Origin: Saccharofermentans sp. | GTDB taxonomy: Bacteria > Bacillota > Clostridia > Saccharofermentanales > Saccharofermentanaceae | Assembly (NCBI GenBank): GCA_016292145.1 | Contig: JAEFBA010000021.1 | Span: 1 to 34,791, forward strand | Reading direction: 5' to 3' | Length of the DNA stretch: 34,791 nucleotides | In this document: positions 9,039 to 16,309 of the stretch, in pieces | Layout: each line of letters opens with the position of its first letter | Numbering within the stretch: the first letter of the stretch is position 1 | Made by a program: the position numbers and the translations under genes | The notes under the pieces: model-generated | Told to the model about the DNA's origin: nothing | The model's input: the letters and a program-made list of their open reading frames with translations, nothing else | The model's database searches: none

Positions 9039-10435
9039 TCACATTTTCGAATATCAACTTCCAATATAAGAATAATAAGACCGACAAGGGCAATCTCATT
9101 GATATCGATCTGACCATTGAAGATGGAGAACTGATCGTCCTTACGGGCGAGAGCGGATGCGGCAAGACTACGTTTACCAGGCTGATAAACGGACTTGCGC
9201 CAAATTACTATCCGGGAACAGTTACGGGTGAACTGCTCTTAGATGGTGAGAACATCATCGGAAAGTCAGTGACTGAACTGGGAAGGACTGTCGGAAGCGT
9301 TTTCCAGAATCCGAGAAGCCAGTTCTTCAACGTCGATACTGACAGTGAACTGGCCTTTGCAGCAGAGAATATCGCAATGGATCCTTCCGAGATAATCAGG
9401 AGGATGGATCAGGTTACAGATGATCTGGATCTTACAGAGCTTAGAGGCCGCAGTATCTTTGAACTCTCAGGCGGCGAGAAGCAGAGGATCGCATGCGGCA
9501 GCGTAGCCGTTATGCATCCGAAGGTTATCGTTCTTGATGAGCCGTCTTCCAATCTCGACGCCGAATCCATCGAAAAGCTTAAATGTGTACTGGCGAAATG
9601 GAAGCAGCAGGGAAAGACCATCATAATTGCCGAACACCGCTTATTCTTCCTCAGGGAACTGGCTGACCGGCTTATTGTGATGAAAGACGGCAGGATAACG
9701 AGGATATTTGGCCGTGAGGAAATGAGTGATCTGAGTCCGTCTCTTAAGGATATGGGGATCAGGCCGCTCATAGAACCGGAACTTATCGTCAGAAGATCTG
9801 ATGAAGGTATCAGGGATTATATCAGGATAGAGCATTTCAAGTATTCTTACGACAGAAAGACTGTCGCTCTATCCGTGGAAAGCCTGAGCCTTCCCGGAAA
9901 TCAGGTAGTAGCGATCATCGGAAATAACGGTGCGGGCAAGAGCACCTTCCTTAAGTGCCTGTGCGGTATCTATAAGACAAAAAAGGATAAGATCACATTG
10001 AACGGCAGCCGCTGGAAAAGAAAACTTAGAAGCAGGGATTGTTATCTTGTTTTCCAGGACGTTAACCATCAGCTGTTCACCGAGAGTGTCTTGGATGAAC
10101 TGATAATCGGCATGAATGATTCGTTAAGCGAAGATATGAAGAAAGAAAAGGCATTAGAGATCCTGGACCGCTTCGGCATAAGGGATCTTGCTGACCATCA
10201 TCCGATGGCTCTGTCAGGCGGACAGAAACAGAGAGTTGCAATAGCTTCGAGTGTTGCTGCAGGCAGAGACATAATACTGATGGACGAACCCACCAGCGGA
10301 ATGGATGAACTCAATATGATGCGTTTATCACAGGAGTTGAAGCGCCTTAAGGCGGCGGGAAAGACCGTCTATGTCGTAACGCACGATTACGAGTTCATCA
10401 ATGAATGTTGTGATTCGGTGATAAGGCTAAGCTGA
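9035..10435 (+). CDS. Double-domain ECF ATPase (fused EcfA-type)
   Basis: This 466-residue protein contains two ABC ATPase domains in tandem, replacing the separate EcfA1 and EcfA2. Domain 1 has Walker A GESGCGKTT (38-46) and LSGGE (144-148). Domain 2 has GNNGAGKST (296-304) and LSGGQ (393-397), with a DEPTSGMDE Walker B region. ATG 9035 overlaps the EcfT stop (ATGA) and has AGGAG at 9020-9024; the frame is open upstream to 8981, but that would lie inside EcfT. It powers the S-component/EcfT complex at the inner membrane face. A hairpin terminator follows at 10448. Confidence 0.92.
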   Translation: MITFSNINFQYKNNKTDKGNLIDIDLTIEDGELIVLTGESGCGKTTFTRLINGLAPNYYPGTVTGELLLDGENIIGKSVTELGRTVGSVFQNPRSQFFNVDTDSELAFAAENIAMDPSEIIRRMDQVTDDLDLTELRGRSIFELSGGEKQRIACGSVAVMHPKVIVLDEPSSNLDAESIEKLKCVLAKWKQQGKTIIIAEHRLFFLRELADRLIVMKDGRITRIFGREEMSDLSPSLKDMGIRPLIEPELIVRRSDEGIRDYIRIEHFKYSYDRKTVALSVESLSLPGNQVVAIIGNNGAGKSTFLKCLCGIYKTKKDKITLNGSRWKRKLRSRDCYLVFQDVNHQLFTESVLDELIIGMNDSLSEDMKKEKALEILDRFGIRDLADHHPMALSGGQKQRVAIASSVAAGRDIILMDEPTSGMDELNMMRLSQELKRLKAAGKTVYVVTHDYEFINECCDSVIRLS

Positions 10436-10447
10436 TCAAGAAGACAA

Positions 10448-10479
10448 TATTACAGGACGCTTTCTTGTAATAAATTTTT
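10448..10479 (+). terminator. Intrinsic terminator after the ABC/ECF operon
   Basis: A 10-bp stem (10448-10457 with 10463-10472, one G-T wobble) closes a 5-nt loop and is followed by AA and five T residues (10475-10479). It begins 12 bp after the double ATPase stop and separates this operon from suf. The stem is AT-rich, so termination may be partial. Confidence 0.65.
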
Positions 10480-10585
10480 AGCCCTAAAATGATTTTCATT
10501 CGGGAATAAAAATGTCTAAACCCGCCCAAAATTCAACGATCTTTTAGCATTACCGGGATAAAGCGCCCTTTTAAACCTACTAATT

Positions 10586-10596
10586 TGATATATAAT
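10586..10596 (+). promoter_or_regulatory. Extended -10 promoter of the suf operon
   Basis: TATAAT (10591-10596) is preceded by TG at 10586-10587. The overlapping TGA-TATATA reading fits an extended -10. There is no good -35 at 17-18 bp. Transcription would start near 10603, so operator copy 3 would overlap the start site and first transcribed bases. Confidence 0.6.
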
Positions 10597-10606
10597 TCTT
10601 TTTGAA

Positions 10607-10622
10607 GTTAGTCATGACTAAC
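10607..10622. promoter_or_regulatory. Palindromic operator copy 3 (suf operon)
   Basis: GTTAGT-CATG-ACTAAC is a perfect 6-4-6 inverted repeat with half-sites identical to the two copies around 3352 and 3510; only the 4-bp spacer varies. It lies 10 bp after the suf -10 and 26 bp before the sufC start codon, a position suited to repression of Fe-S cluster assembly genes. Confidence 0.75.
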
Positions 10623-10648
10623 AAATATTTGGAAATGGGGTTACATTA

Positions 10649-11389
10649 ATGGCACTTTTAGAAATTAAAAATCTCAAGGTTGCAGTTGAAGACAAGACGA
10701 TCCTTAACGGTGTCGATCTCAAGATCGAACCGGGCGAGATCCATGTCCTGATGGGACAGAATGGTGTTGGAAAGTCAACTCTTGTTTCGGCTGTAATGGG
10801 TGATCCTTCCTACGAAGTAGAGGAAGGACAGATCCTTTTCGACGGCGAGGACATTACTGATGCTTCGCCTGACGAGAGAGCAAGAAAGGGCATCTTCATG
10901 TCGTTCCAGAATCCTTTGGAGATCCCGGGCGTTACGATGGAGAACTTCTTAAGAACAGCAAGAGGTTCCATCAGGGGAACGAAGGAAAAGATCGTTGCCT
11001 TCAGACGTGAACTCGAAGAGAAGATGGATGCTCTCGGAATGGATCACGCTTATGCGGACAGATATCTTAATGTGGGATTTTCCGGCGGTGAGAAGAAGAA
11101 AGCCGAGATACTGCAGCTCCTTATGCTCCAGCCGAAGCTCGCTTTCCTCGATGAGACGGATTCAGGTCTTGACGTCGATGCAGTAAAGACAGTAACTCAG
11201 GGTATCAGGCACTTCCACAACAAGGAAAATTCGCTTGTCATCATTACTCACAATGCGAGCATCCTTGACGGACTTGATGTTGATAAGGTCCATGTTATCG
11301 GAAAGTGCAAGATCTTAAGAACAGGAGACAGAAGTCTTATCGACAGGATCAATGAATTCGGTTATGCCTCGGTAACGGAAGAGGTGTGA
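10649..11389 (+). CDS. sufC: Fe-S cluster assembly ATPase SufC
   Basis: SufC is the soluble ABC-type ATPase of the SufBCD scaffold complex that builds iron-sulfur clusters. The 246 residues have Walker A GQNGVGKST (36-44), a SufC-type FSGGEKKKAEI signature, and the typical DETDSGLDVDA Walker B region. The ribosome binding site is weak (GGAAATGGGG about 8 nt upstream). It opens the five-gene order C-B-D-S-U usual for Clostridia, transcribed from the promoter at 10586 with the palindromic operator at 10607. Confidence 0.97.
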   Translation: MALLEIKNLKVAVEDKTILNGVDLKIEPGEIHVLMGQNGVGKSTLVSAVMGDPSYEVEEGQILFDGEDITDASPDERARKGIFMSFQNPLEIPGVTMENFLRTARGSIRGTKEKIVAFRRELEEKMDALGMDHAYADRYLNVGFSGGEKKKAEILQLLMLQPKLAFLDETDSGLDVDAVKTVTQGIRHFHNKENSLVIITHNASILDGLDVDKVHVIGKCKILRTGDRSLIDRINEFGYASVTEEV

Positions 11390-11391
11390 TC

Positions 11392-12807
11392 ATGTTTGAA
11401 GTTGAAGAGAAAACGAGGGTGGATGCGATCGACCGCACCATGTACGATTTTAAGGATAAACTTGATCCTGCAATGATCGTTGATTCAGGTCTTACGGAAA
11501 AAGTTGTAAGACAGATCTCACTGGAAAAGGAAGATCCTGAGTGGATGACCGAATTCAGGCTTGAATCACTGAAGATCTATAACTCACTTGATATCCCAAC
11601 ATGGGGACCTTCCATAGACGGACTTGATATGGATAACATCATTACCTATGTCCGTCCGAAGGGTGAGATGAGCGCGAAATGGGAAGAGGTTCCGGAAGAT
11701 ATAAAGAATACATTCGAGAAGCTCGGTATTCCCCAGTCCGAGCGATTGTCTCTTGCCGGTGTAGGTGCACAGTACGATTCTGAGATCGTATACCATAATG
11801 TTCGAAAAGAAGTAGAAGCACAGGGCGTTATCTATACAGATATCGAGAGCGCTCTGAAGGGTGATATGGCAGATGTAGTGAGATCACACTTCATGAAGCT
11901 GATCCCTGCAACAGACCATAAATTTGCGGCTCTTCACGGCGCTGTATGGTCAGGTGGCTCATTCGTGTACGTTCCCAAGGGCGTATCGGTGGAGATCCCT
12001 TTGCAGTCTTATTTCAGACTCAATGCTCCGGGCGCAGGCCAGTTCGAGCACACGCTCATCATCGTTGAAGACGATGCTTATCTGCATTTCATCGAAGGAT
12101 GTTCAGCGCCGAAGTACAACATAGCAAATCTCCATGCCGGATGTGTCGAGATCTATATCGGAAAGAATTCACGTGTAAGATATTCGACGATCGAGAACTG
12201 GTCCAAGAACATGTACAACCTGAATTCCAAGCGTGCTCTTGTTGAAGAGGGCGGAATAATCGAGTGGGTATCAGGTTCATTCGGTTCGCACACGTCATAT
12301 CTCTATCCCATGAGCATCCTCAAAGGCGATAATTCCAGAATGGAATATACGGGCATCACGTTTGCCGGAGAAGGCCAGGAGCTCGATACAGGTGCAAAGG
12401 TCATCCATATGGGAAGGAACACGAGTTCCCATATCACGACCAAGTCGATCTCAAGAGACGGCGGCAAGTCGAACTTCAGATCCGAGGTTAAGATCAACCG
12501 TGAAGCTGAAAACAGCAAGTCTGCAGTTACCTGTGAGTCTTTGATGCTCGATGACCAGTCCAGATCTGACACGATCCCTGTATCAGATATCAGAAACAGC
12601 AAGGTCGACATCGGCCACGAGGCAAAGATCGGAAGGATCAGTGAAGATTCGATCTTCTATCTCATGAGCAGGGGGCTGTCCGAAGACGACGCGAAGGCCC
12701 TTATCGTAGGCGGTTTTGCCGAGCCGATCGCGAAGGAACTTCCGGTTGAATATGCGGTTGAGATGAATAACCTTATCAATCTTGAGATGAAAGGCAGCAT
12801 AGGCTGA
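11392..12807 (+). CDS. sufB: Fe-S cluster scaffold protein SufB
   Basis: SufB is the scaffold subunit on which clusters are assembled with SufC and SufD. The protein has 471 residues with the right-handed beta-helix core and SufB signatures such as GAVWSGGSFVYVPKGV and SSHITTKSISRDGG. C381 in VTCESLMLDDQS corresponds to the conserved scaffold cysteine (E. coli C405 by eye). I choose ATG 11392, with GAGG (11381-11384) 7 nt upstream. A GTG at 11386 is in frame but too close to that site. It begins 2 bp after the sufC stop. Confidence 0.97.
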   Translation: MFEVEEKTRVDAIDRTMYDFKDKLDPAMIVDSGLTEKVVRQISLEKEDPEWMTEFRLESLKIYNSLDIPTWGPSIDGLDMDNIITYVRPKGEMSAKWEEVPEDIKNTFEKLGIPQSERLSLAGVGAQYDSEIVYHNVRKEVEAQGVIYTDIESALKGDMADVVRSHFMKLIPATDHKFAALHGAVWSGGSFVYVPKGVSVEIPLQSYFRLNAPGAGQFEHTLIIVEDDAYLHFIEGCSAPKYNIANLHAGCVEIYIGKNSRVRYSTIENWSKNMYNLNSKRALVEEGGIIEWVSGSFGSHTSYLYPMSILKGDNSRMEYTGITFAGEGQELDTGAKVIHMGRNTSSHITTKSISRDGGKSNFRSEVKINREAENSKSAVTCESLMLDDQSRSDTIPVSDIRNSKVDIGHEAKIGRISEDSIFYLMSRGLSEDDAKALIVGGFAEPIAKELPVEYAVEMNNLINLEMKGSIG

Positions 12808-12820
12808 CAGAGGTATTGTT

Positions 12821-13843
12821 ATGAGTTACAGAGTAAATACTATTCCGATGCCTACATGGAACCACCTGAAGGTTAACTATGCACCGGAAGTTTTCGAGAG
12901 AGACATAAATAATTCCAAAAAGCTGGAAAAATATTCCGTAAGTCCTGTTTTCGATGCCATGGTAAGCGGTGCGGGAGCAGATTTTGACAACGACGTTAAA
13001 GCTAATGCATCGGTGATCAAGTGCAAGAGTGTGGCTGCAAAAAGCGGGGATAACACTTTCGTATCAGAATATAAGGAAGGCGTTGTAAGAGAATGCCTTG
13101 AGGTATTCGAAGGCGCCGAAGCCGAGCTTGTTCAGATAATTGATTCTGAGAATGAAGAGCAATTGGATATTCTGACACAGGTCTATGCTCACAGGGATGC
13201 CAAATTAAAGCTCTATCTGCTTAATCTGTCGGGTATCCGTTCAGACATCAGGAGCGGTGTTGCAATTAAAGCCGAAGAGAACGCTGATATTGAAGTAGTC
13301 AGGATTGCTATAGGAAGCCTCCGTGCACTTTACGGAATCCGTTCAGAACTTATCGGCGATAACAGCCGCTGCAACGTAACAACGGCATATCTTGCTGATA
13401 ACGATGAGATTCTTGATATGAACGACAGCACGAACTTCTACGGCAGGGAAACTTTCTCTGAGATCAAGGCGATCGGACTTTTGTCCGGGCGTGCCTATAA
13501 GACTCTGAGGGAGACTGTCGATTTCAAGCGCGGATGCGTGCATGCGATCGGCCATGAAGGTGAGGATACCGTCATGCTTTCCGATGAAGTAACGAATCTT
13601 ACCACGCCACTTATCCTCTGCGGAGAAGAGTGGGTCGAGGGAATGCATGCGGCAACGACTACAAGGCTTGACGATGATATGCTCTTCTACCTGCAGTCAA
13701 GGGGCGTGCCGTTAAGAGACGCGAAGCGCCTCATCATCGAATCCAGGTTCTCGCCTGTTGTCGACCTGATCGGTAATGAAGAGATCAAGAACAGAGTAAT
13801 GAAATCAATGGGAGAAAGACTCGATGCTCTCTCAGTATTATAA
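12821..13843 (+). CDS. sufD: Fe-S cluster assembly protein SufD
   Basis: SufD is the SufB paralogue that completes the SufBC2D complex. This copy has 340 residues, short for the family but normal in Clostridia. The C-terminal half carries the SufB/D core (residues GCVHAIGHEGED and EGMHAATTTRLDDDMLFYLQSRG followed by the helical end). The N-terminal part is divergent. CAGAGG (12808-12813) lies 7 nt before ATG. The 3' end overlaps sufS by 20 bp, so the two are translationally coupled. Confidence 0.93.
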   Translation: MSYRVNTIPMPTWNHLKVNYAPEVFERDINNSKKLEKYSVSPVFDAMVSGAGADFDNDVKANASVIKCKSVAAKSGDNTFVSEYKEGVVRECLEVFEGAEAELVQIIDSENEEQLDILTQVYAHRDAKLKLYLLNLSGIRSDIRSGVAIKAEENADIEVVRIAIGSLRALYGIRSELIGDNSRCNVTTAYLADNDEILDMNDSTNFYGRETFSEIKAIGLLSGRAYKTLRETVDFKRGCVHAIGHEGEDTVMLSDEVTNLTTPLILCGEEWVEGMHAATTTRLDDDMLFYLQSRGVPLRDAKRLIIESRFSPVVDLIGNEEIKNRVMKSMGERLDALSVL

Positions 13844-15050
13844 GAAAGACTTTAAGATACTTAGCAAGCTCGAAAACGATATGCGTCTGGTATATCTCGA
13901 TAACGCTGCGACAACGCAGAAGCCGGATGTGGTGCTGGCTGCCGTTAAGAGATATTACACAGCCGATAATGCAAATCCCCACAGGGGAGTATACGAGCTC
14001 GCAATGAGAGCGACTGATGTACATGAAAAAGCAAGAAGCATAATTGCAAGTTTTCTGAATGCCGAGCGGGATGAAGAGATAATCTTCACCCGCAACGCAA
14101 CAGAAGCGCTTAATCTGGTGGCTTACAGTTACGGCCTTGCCAATCTTAAAACAGACGATGAGATAGCCGTTGCCGTATCGGAGCATCACAGCAACCTTGT
14201 TCCTTGGCAGCGCGTTTCTGAGATCACAGGTGCCAAAGTAGTTTATCTGTATCCGGATGAACAGGGCGAATATACTAAAGAGGAGCTGACCTCAAAGATC
14301 GGGCGATCTACAAAGATCCTTGCCACGGCACAGGTGTCAAATGTATTGGGAATAGAAAACCCCGTAAAGCTTGCCGTAAGCCTCGTTCATCAGAACGGCG
14401 GAATAGCGGTCATCGACTGCGCACAGAGCGTTGCACATATGAGAGTCGATGTAAGAGATCTGGATGCTGATTTTGCAGCATTCTCCGGACATAAGGTCTA
14501 CGGACCGATGGGAATAGGTGTTCTTTACGGCAAATATGAATTGCTGGATAAGATGCCGCCTTTCTTAAGTGGCGGTGACATGATATCCCATGTCCATGAG
14601 AGCGGTACGACTTATGCCAAACCACCAAGGAAATTCGAAGCGGGAACCTGCAATCTCGGTGCTGAAGCAGGGCTTGTCGAAGCAATCCGTTACGTGGAAT
14701 CGATCGGTCTTGATAAGATCCGGGAACATGAGACTGAACTTTGCAGGAAGGCCTTAAATGGTCTTAAGGATATCGGCGGGATCGATATATATCCGGCAGG
14801 GTCTGACAGGGACAGGAGCCTTATATCATTTAATATCAGAGGCGTCCATCCTCATGATGCAGCTACGATAATGGATTCTTTTGGTGTATGCGTACGCGCG
14901 GGACACCACTGCGCCGAGCCGTTAATGGAGAGACTCGGGATCGGATCATGTCTTCGCGCGAGCTTCGCTTTATATAACGATGAAGAAGATGTAGACATTT
15001 TTCTCAGCTCGGTGGAGCAGACAAGGAAGGTGATGGAAATTGGATCTTAA
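13824..15050 (+). CDS. sufS: Cysteine desulfurase SufS
   Basis: SufS is a PLP enzyme that strips sulfur from L-cysteine and passes a persulfide to SufU. This 408-residue protein has the class V aminotransferase fold: YLDNAATTQKP near the N-terminus, ITxNATEALN-like TRNATEALN, PLP lysine K224 in SGHKVYGPMG, and active-site cysteine C363 in RAGHHCAEP. The start at ATG 13824 lies inside sufD and has GGAGA about 7 nt upstream. It consumes cysteine, linking it functionally to the serine acetyltransferase at 30088. Confidence 0.97.
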   Translation: MLSQYYKKDFKILSKLENDMRLVYLDNAATTQKPDVVLAAVKRYYTADNANPHRGVYELAMRATDVHEKARSIIASFLNAERDEEIIFTRNATEALNLVAYSYGLANLKTDDEIAVAVSEHHSNLVPWQRVSEITGAKVVYLYPDEQGEYTKEELTSKIGRSTKILATAQVSNVLGIENPVKLAVSLVHQNGGIAVIDCAQSVAHMRVDVRDLDADFAAFSGHKVYGPMGIGVLYGKYELLDKMPPFLSGGDMISHVHESGTTYAKPPRKFEAGTCNLGAEAGLVEAIRYVESIGLDKIREHETELCRKALNGLKDIGGIDIYPAGSDRDRSLISFNIRGVHPHDAATIMDSFGVCVRAGHHCAEPLMERLGIGSCLRASFALYNDEEDVDIFLSSVEQTRKVMEIGS

Positions 15051-15474
15051 GAGCTTGTATTCTCAGATAATTACCGAGAACAGCCGTGCTGCCCACAACA
15101 GGCGGCCTGTGCCGGGTGCTACGGTAAGTCTGGAAGGCAACAATCCTTCATGCGGCGATGATATCGTTCTCCAGGTAAAGATAGAAAACGGCATCGTGGA
15201 AGACATAGGCTTCATCGGTTCGGGCTGTGCGATATCACAGGCTTCCGCCTCACTCATGATAGACCTGATCAAGGGAAAGACCGTTGAAGAGGCAAAGAGC
15301 CTTGTTGATCTCTATCTGCGCATGATAAAGGGCGAAGCAGATGAGAAGGAGTATATAGACAGACTCGAAGACTGCTCTGCTCTGGCCGGTGTAGCGAAAG
15401 TGCCCGCAAGAGTAAAATGCGCCGTGCTCGCCTGGCACACGCTGGAGGATGCGCTGGAGCAACACTCTGATTAA
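15040..15474 (+). CDS. sufU: Zinc-dependent sulfurtransferase SufU
   Basis: SufU accepts sulfur from SufS and delivers it to SufB. The 144 residues retain the Zn ligands C38, D40, C63 and C127, equivalent to C41, D43, C66 and C128 of Bacillus subtilis SufU, so it is the SufU type rather than an IscU scaffold. It begins with TTG at 15040, overlapping sufS by 11 bp. AGGTGAT just upstream is a strong anti-Shine-Dalgarno match, and no in-frame ATG is near. It closes the suf operon. The short hairpin after the stop has no T tract. Confidence 0.95.
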   Translation: MDLKSLYSQIITENSRAAHNRRPVPGATVSLEGNNPSCGDDIVLQVKIENGIVEDIGFIGSGCAISQASASLMIDLIKGKTVEEAKSLVDLYLRMIKGEADEKEYIDRLEDCSALAGVAKVPARVKCAVLAWHTLEDALEQHSD

Positions 15475-15511
15475 TCCCTTACAGCAAGGGCAGCAACAGT
15501 ATTTAATATTT

Positions 15512-15520
15512 TGATATAAT
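15512..15520 (+). promoter_or_regulatory. Extended -10 promoter of the lipoprotein gene
   Basis: TGA-TATAAT (15512-15520) is an extended -10 in the 109-bp gap after sufU. No -35 is recognisable. It would start transcription near 15527, about 57 nt before the lipoprotein ATG at 15584. Confidence 0.5.
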
Positions 15521-15583
15521 AATCTCGTTTAGTAATTGAGCCGGTATCGGCGAAGATCGTTTTTTATTTGTTTGGGGATCTTT

Positions 15584-16171
15584 ATGGGAATAAAAACGAG
15601 ATTATTTTCGATTGCTTTAATAATGGCATTGATTGCCTCTCTGTCAGGGTGCGCAGCGCCTCCTATAGTTATTGACGGAGAGGAAAAGGCCAAAGCGGTA
15701 TATACATGTTCTCCGGATAACATGTACGGCCTTGAGCGCATCGTTATCTTCAAGTACGAAGTAGTTATTGTTTTCGACAAAGCGGTATGCGAGAAAAACA
15801 GCCGTTATGGCGGTTCGCTCCGGAATGTAAAAGATGATAGACTTCGCGTTTATGTAACTATGGATAACGCTGACGGAATAGTAAATGCCGGCAACAAGAT
15901 TGAAGAGCGGGACGGAAAATACATTGTAACTAAGATGTGCTATGAAGACCGCAAGTACGATCCTGATAAAGATGTCACCATTGAATCCATTTCCGTTAAT
16001 GACAAAGCAGTCTTTATTAATGGTGGCGACTTCTATCTGATCGCAGGTAAACCAATAGAAGGATCCACAAAATATACTCAAGAATATGATTCTCAAAAGG
16101 GAACCTGGGGTGAGATCGGCAGTTATGTTGTCCCGCACATAGAGACCGTACCTAACGGTACTGCAGATTGA
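15584..16171 (+). CDS. Predicted lipoprotein of unknown function
   Basis: This 195-residue protein has a charged start (MGIKTR), a hydrophobic stretch and a lipobox LSGC with the lipidated cysteine at residue 23, so it should be anchored to the outer face of the membrane. The mature part is rich in charged residues and beta-prone, without motifs I recognise. I chose ATG 15584 because it places the signal peptide correctly; the frame is open back to a TTG at 15536 that would add a non-signal-like Arg-rich extension. It stands alone between suf and the pilus locus, with its own promoter at 15512. Confidence 0.8.
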   Translation: MGIKTRLFSIALIMALIASLSGCAAPPIVIDGEEKAKAVYTCSPDNMYGLERIVIFKYEVVIVFDKAVCEKNSRYGGSLRNVKDDRLRVYVTMDNADGIVNAGNKIEERDGKYIVTKMCYEDRKYDPDKDVTIESISVNDKAVFINGGDFYLIAGKPIEGSTKYTQEYDSQKGTWGEIGSYVVPHIETVPNGTAD

Positions 16172-16233
16172 TCGATCATTTTTGAGATAAAGAAAAACAA
16201 AATTACAGATTTTTATATTAATTAGCTTTATTG

Positions 16234-16250
16234 TGTCCCCATTCTGTCCC
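16234..16250 (+). promoter_or_regulatory. TGTCCC direct repeat, activator site of the adhesin gene
   Basis: TGTCCC at 16234-16239 and 16245-16250 form a direct repeat with 11-bp period (5-bp gap). The second copy ends 11 bp before the extended -10 at 16259-16267. The same arrangement occurs at 23328-23344 in front of the pilin gene. An 11-bp period just upstream of -10 is how SARP-type activators bind, and a SARP-type response regulator is encoded at 28245. Confidence 0.75.
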
Positions 16251-16258
16251 CGGTGCTT

Positions 16259-16267
16259 TGTTATTAT
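16259..16267 (+). promoter_or_regulatory. Extended -10 of the adhesin gene
   Basis: TGT-TATTAT (16259-16267) lies 11 bp after the second TGTCCC. The -35 position falls between the two repeats and does not match consensus, as expected for an activator-dependent promoter. The start site would be near 16274, giving a leader of about 36 nt. Confidence 0.65.
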
Positions 16268-16309
16268 CGGATTGTAAGACTGGGCAATTTGTTTGAAGAG
16301 GACATGAAT

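Noticed and set aside
10488..10500. Fur-like box AATGA-TTT-TCATT upstream of suf
   Set aside because: Only about 12 of 19 positions match the Fur consensus by eye, and it lies about 90 bp upstream of the -10. The GTTAGT palindrome is better placed.
15476..15490. Hairpin CCCTT-ACAGC-AAGGG after sufU as terminator
   Set aside because: The stem is only 5 bp and no T tract follows.
16253..16309. Longer N-terminus of the giant adhesin from position 16253
   Set aside because: This stretch contains the extended -10 and the expected transcription start. ATG 16310 has the right ribosome binding site and a proper signal peptide start.
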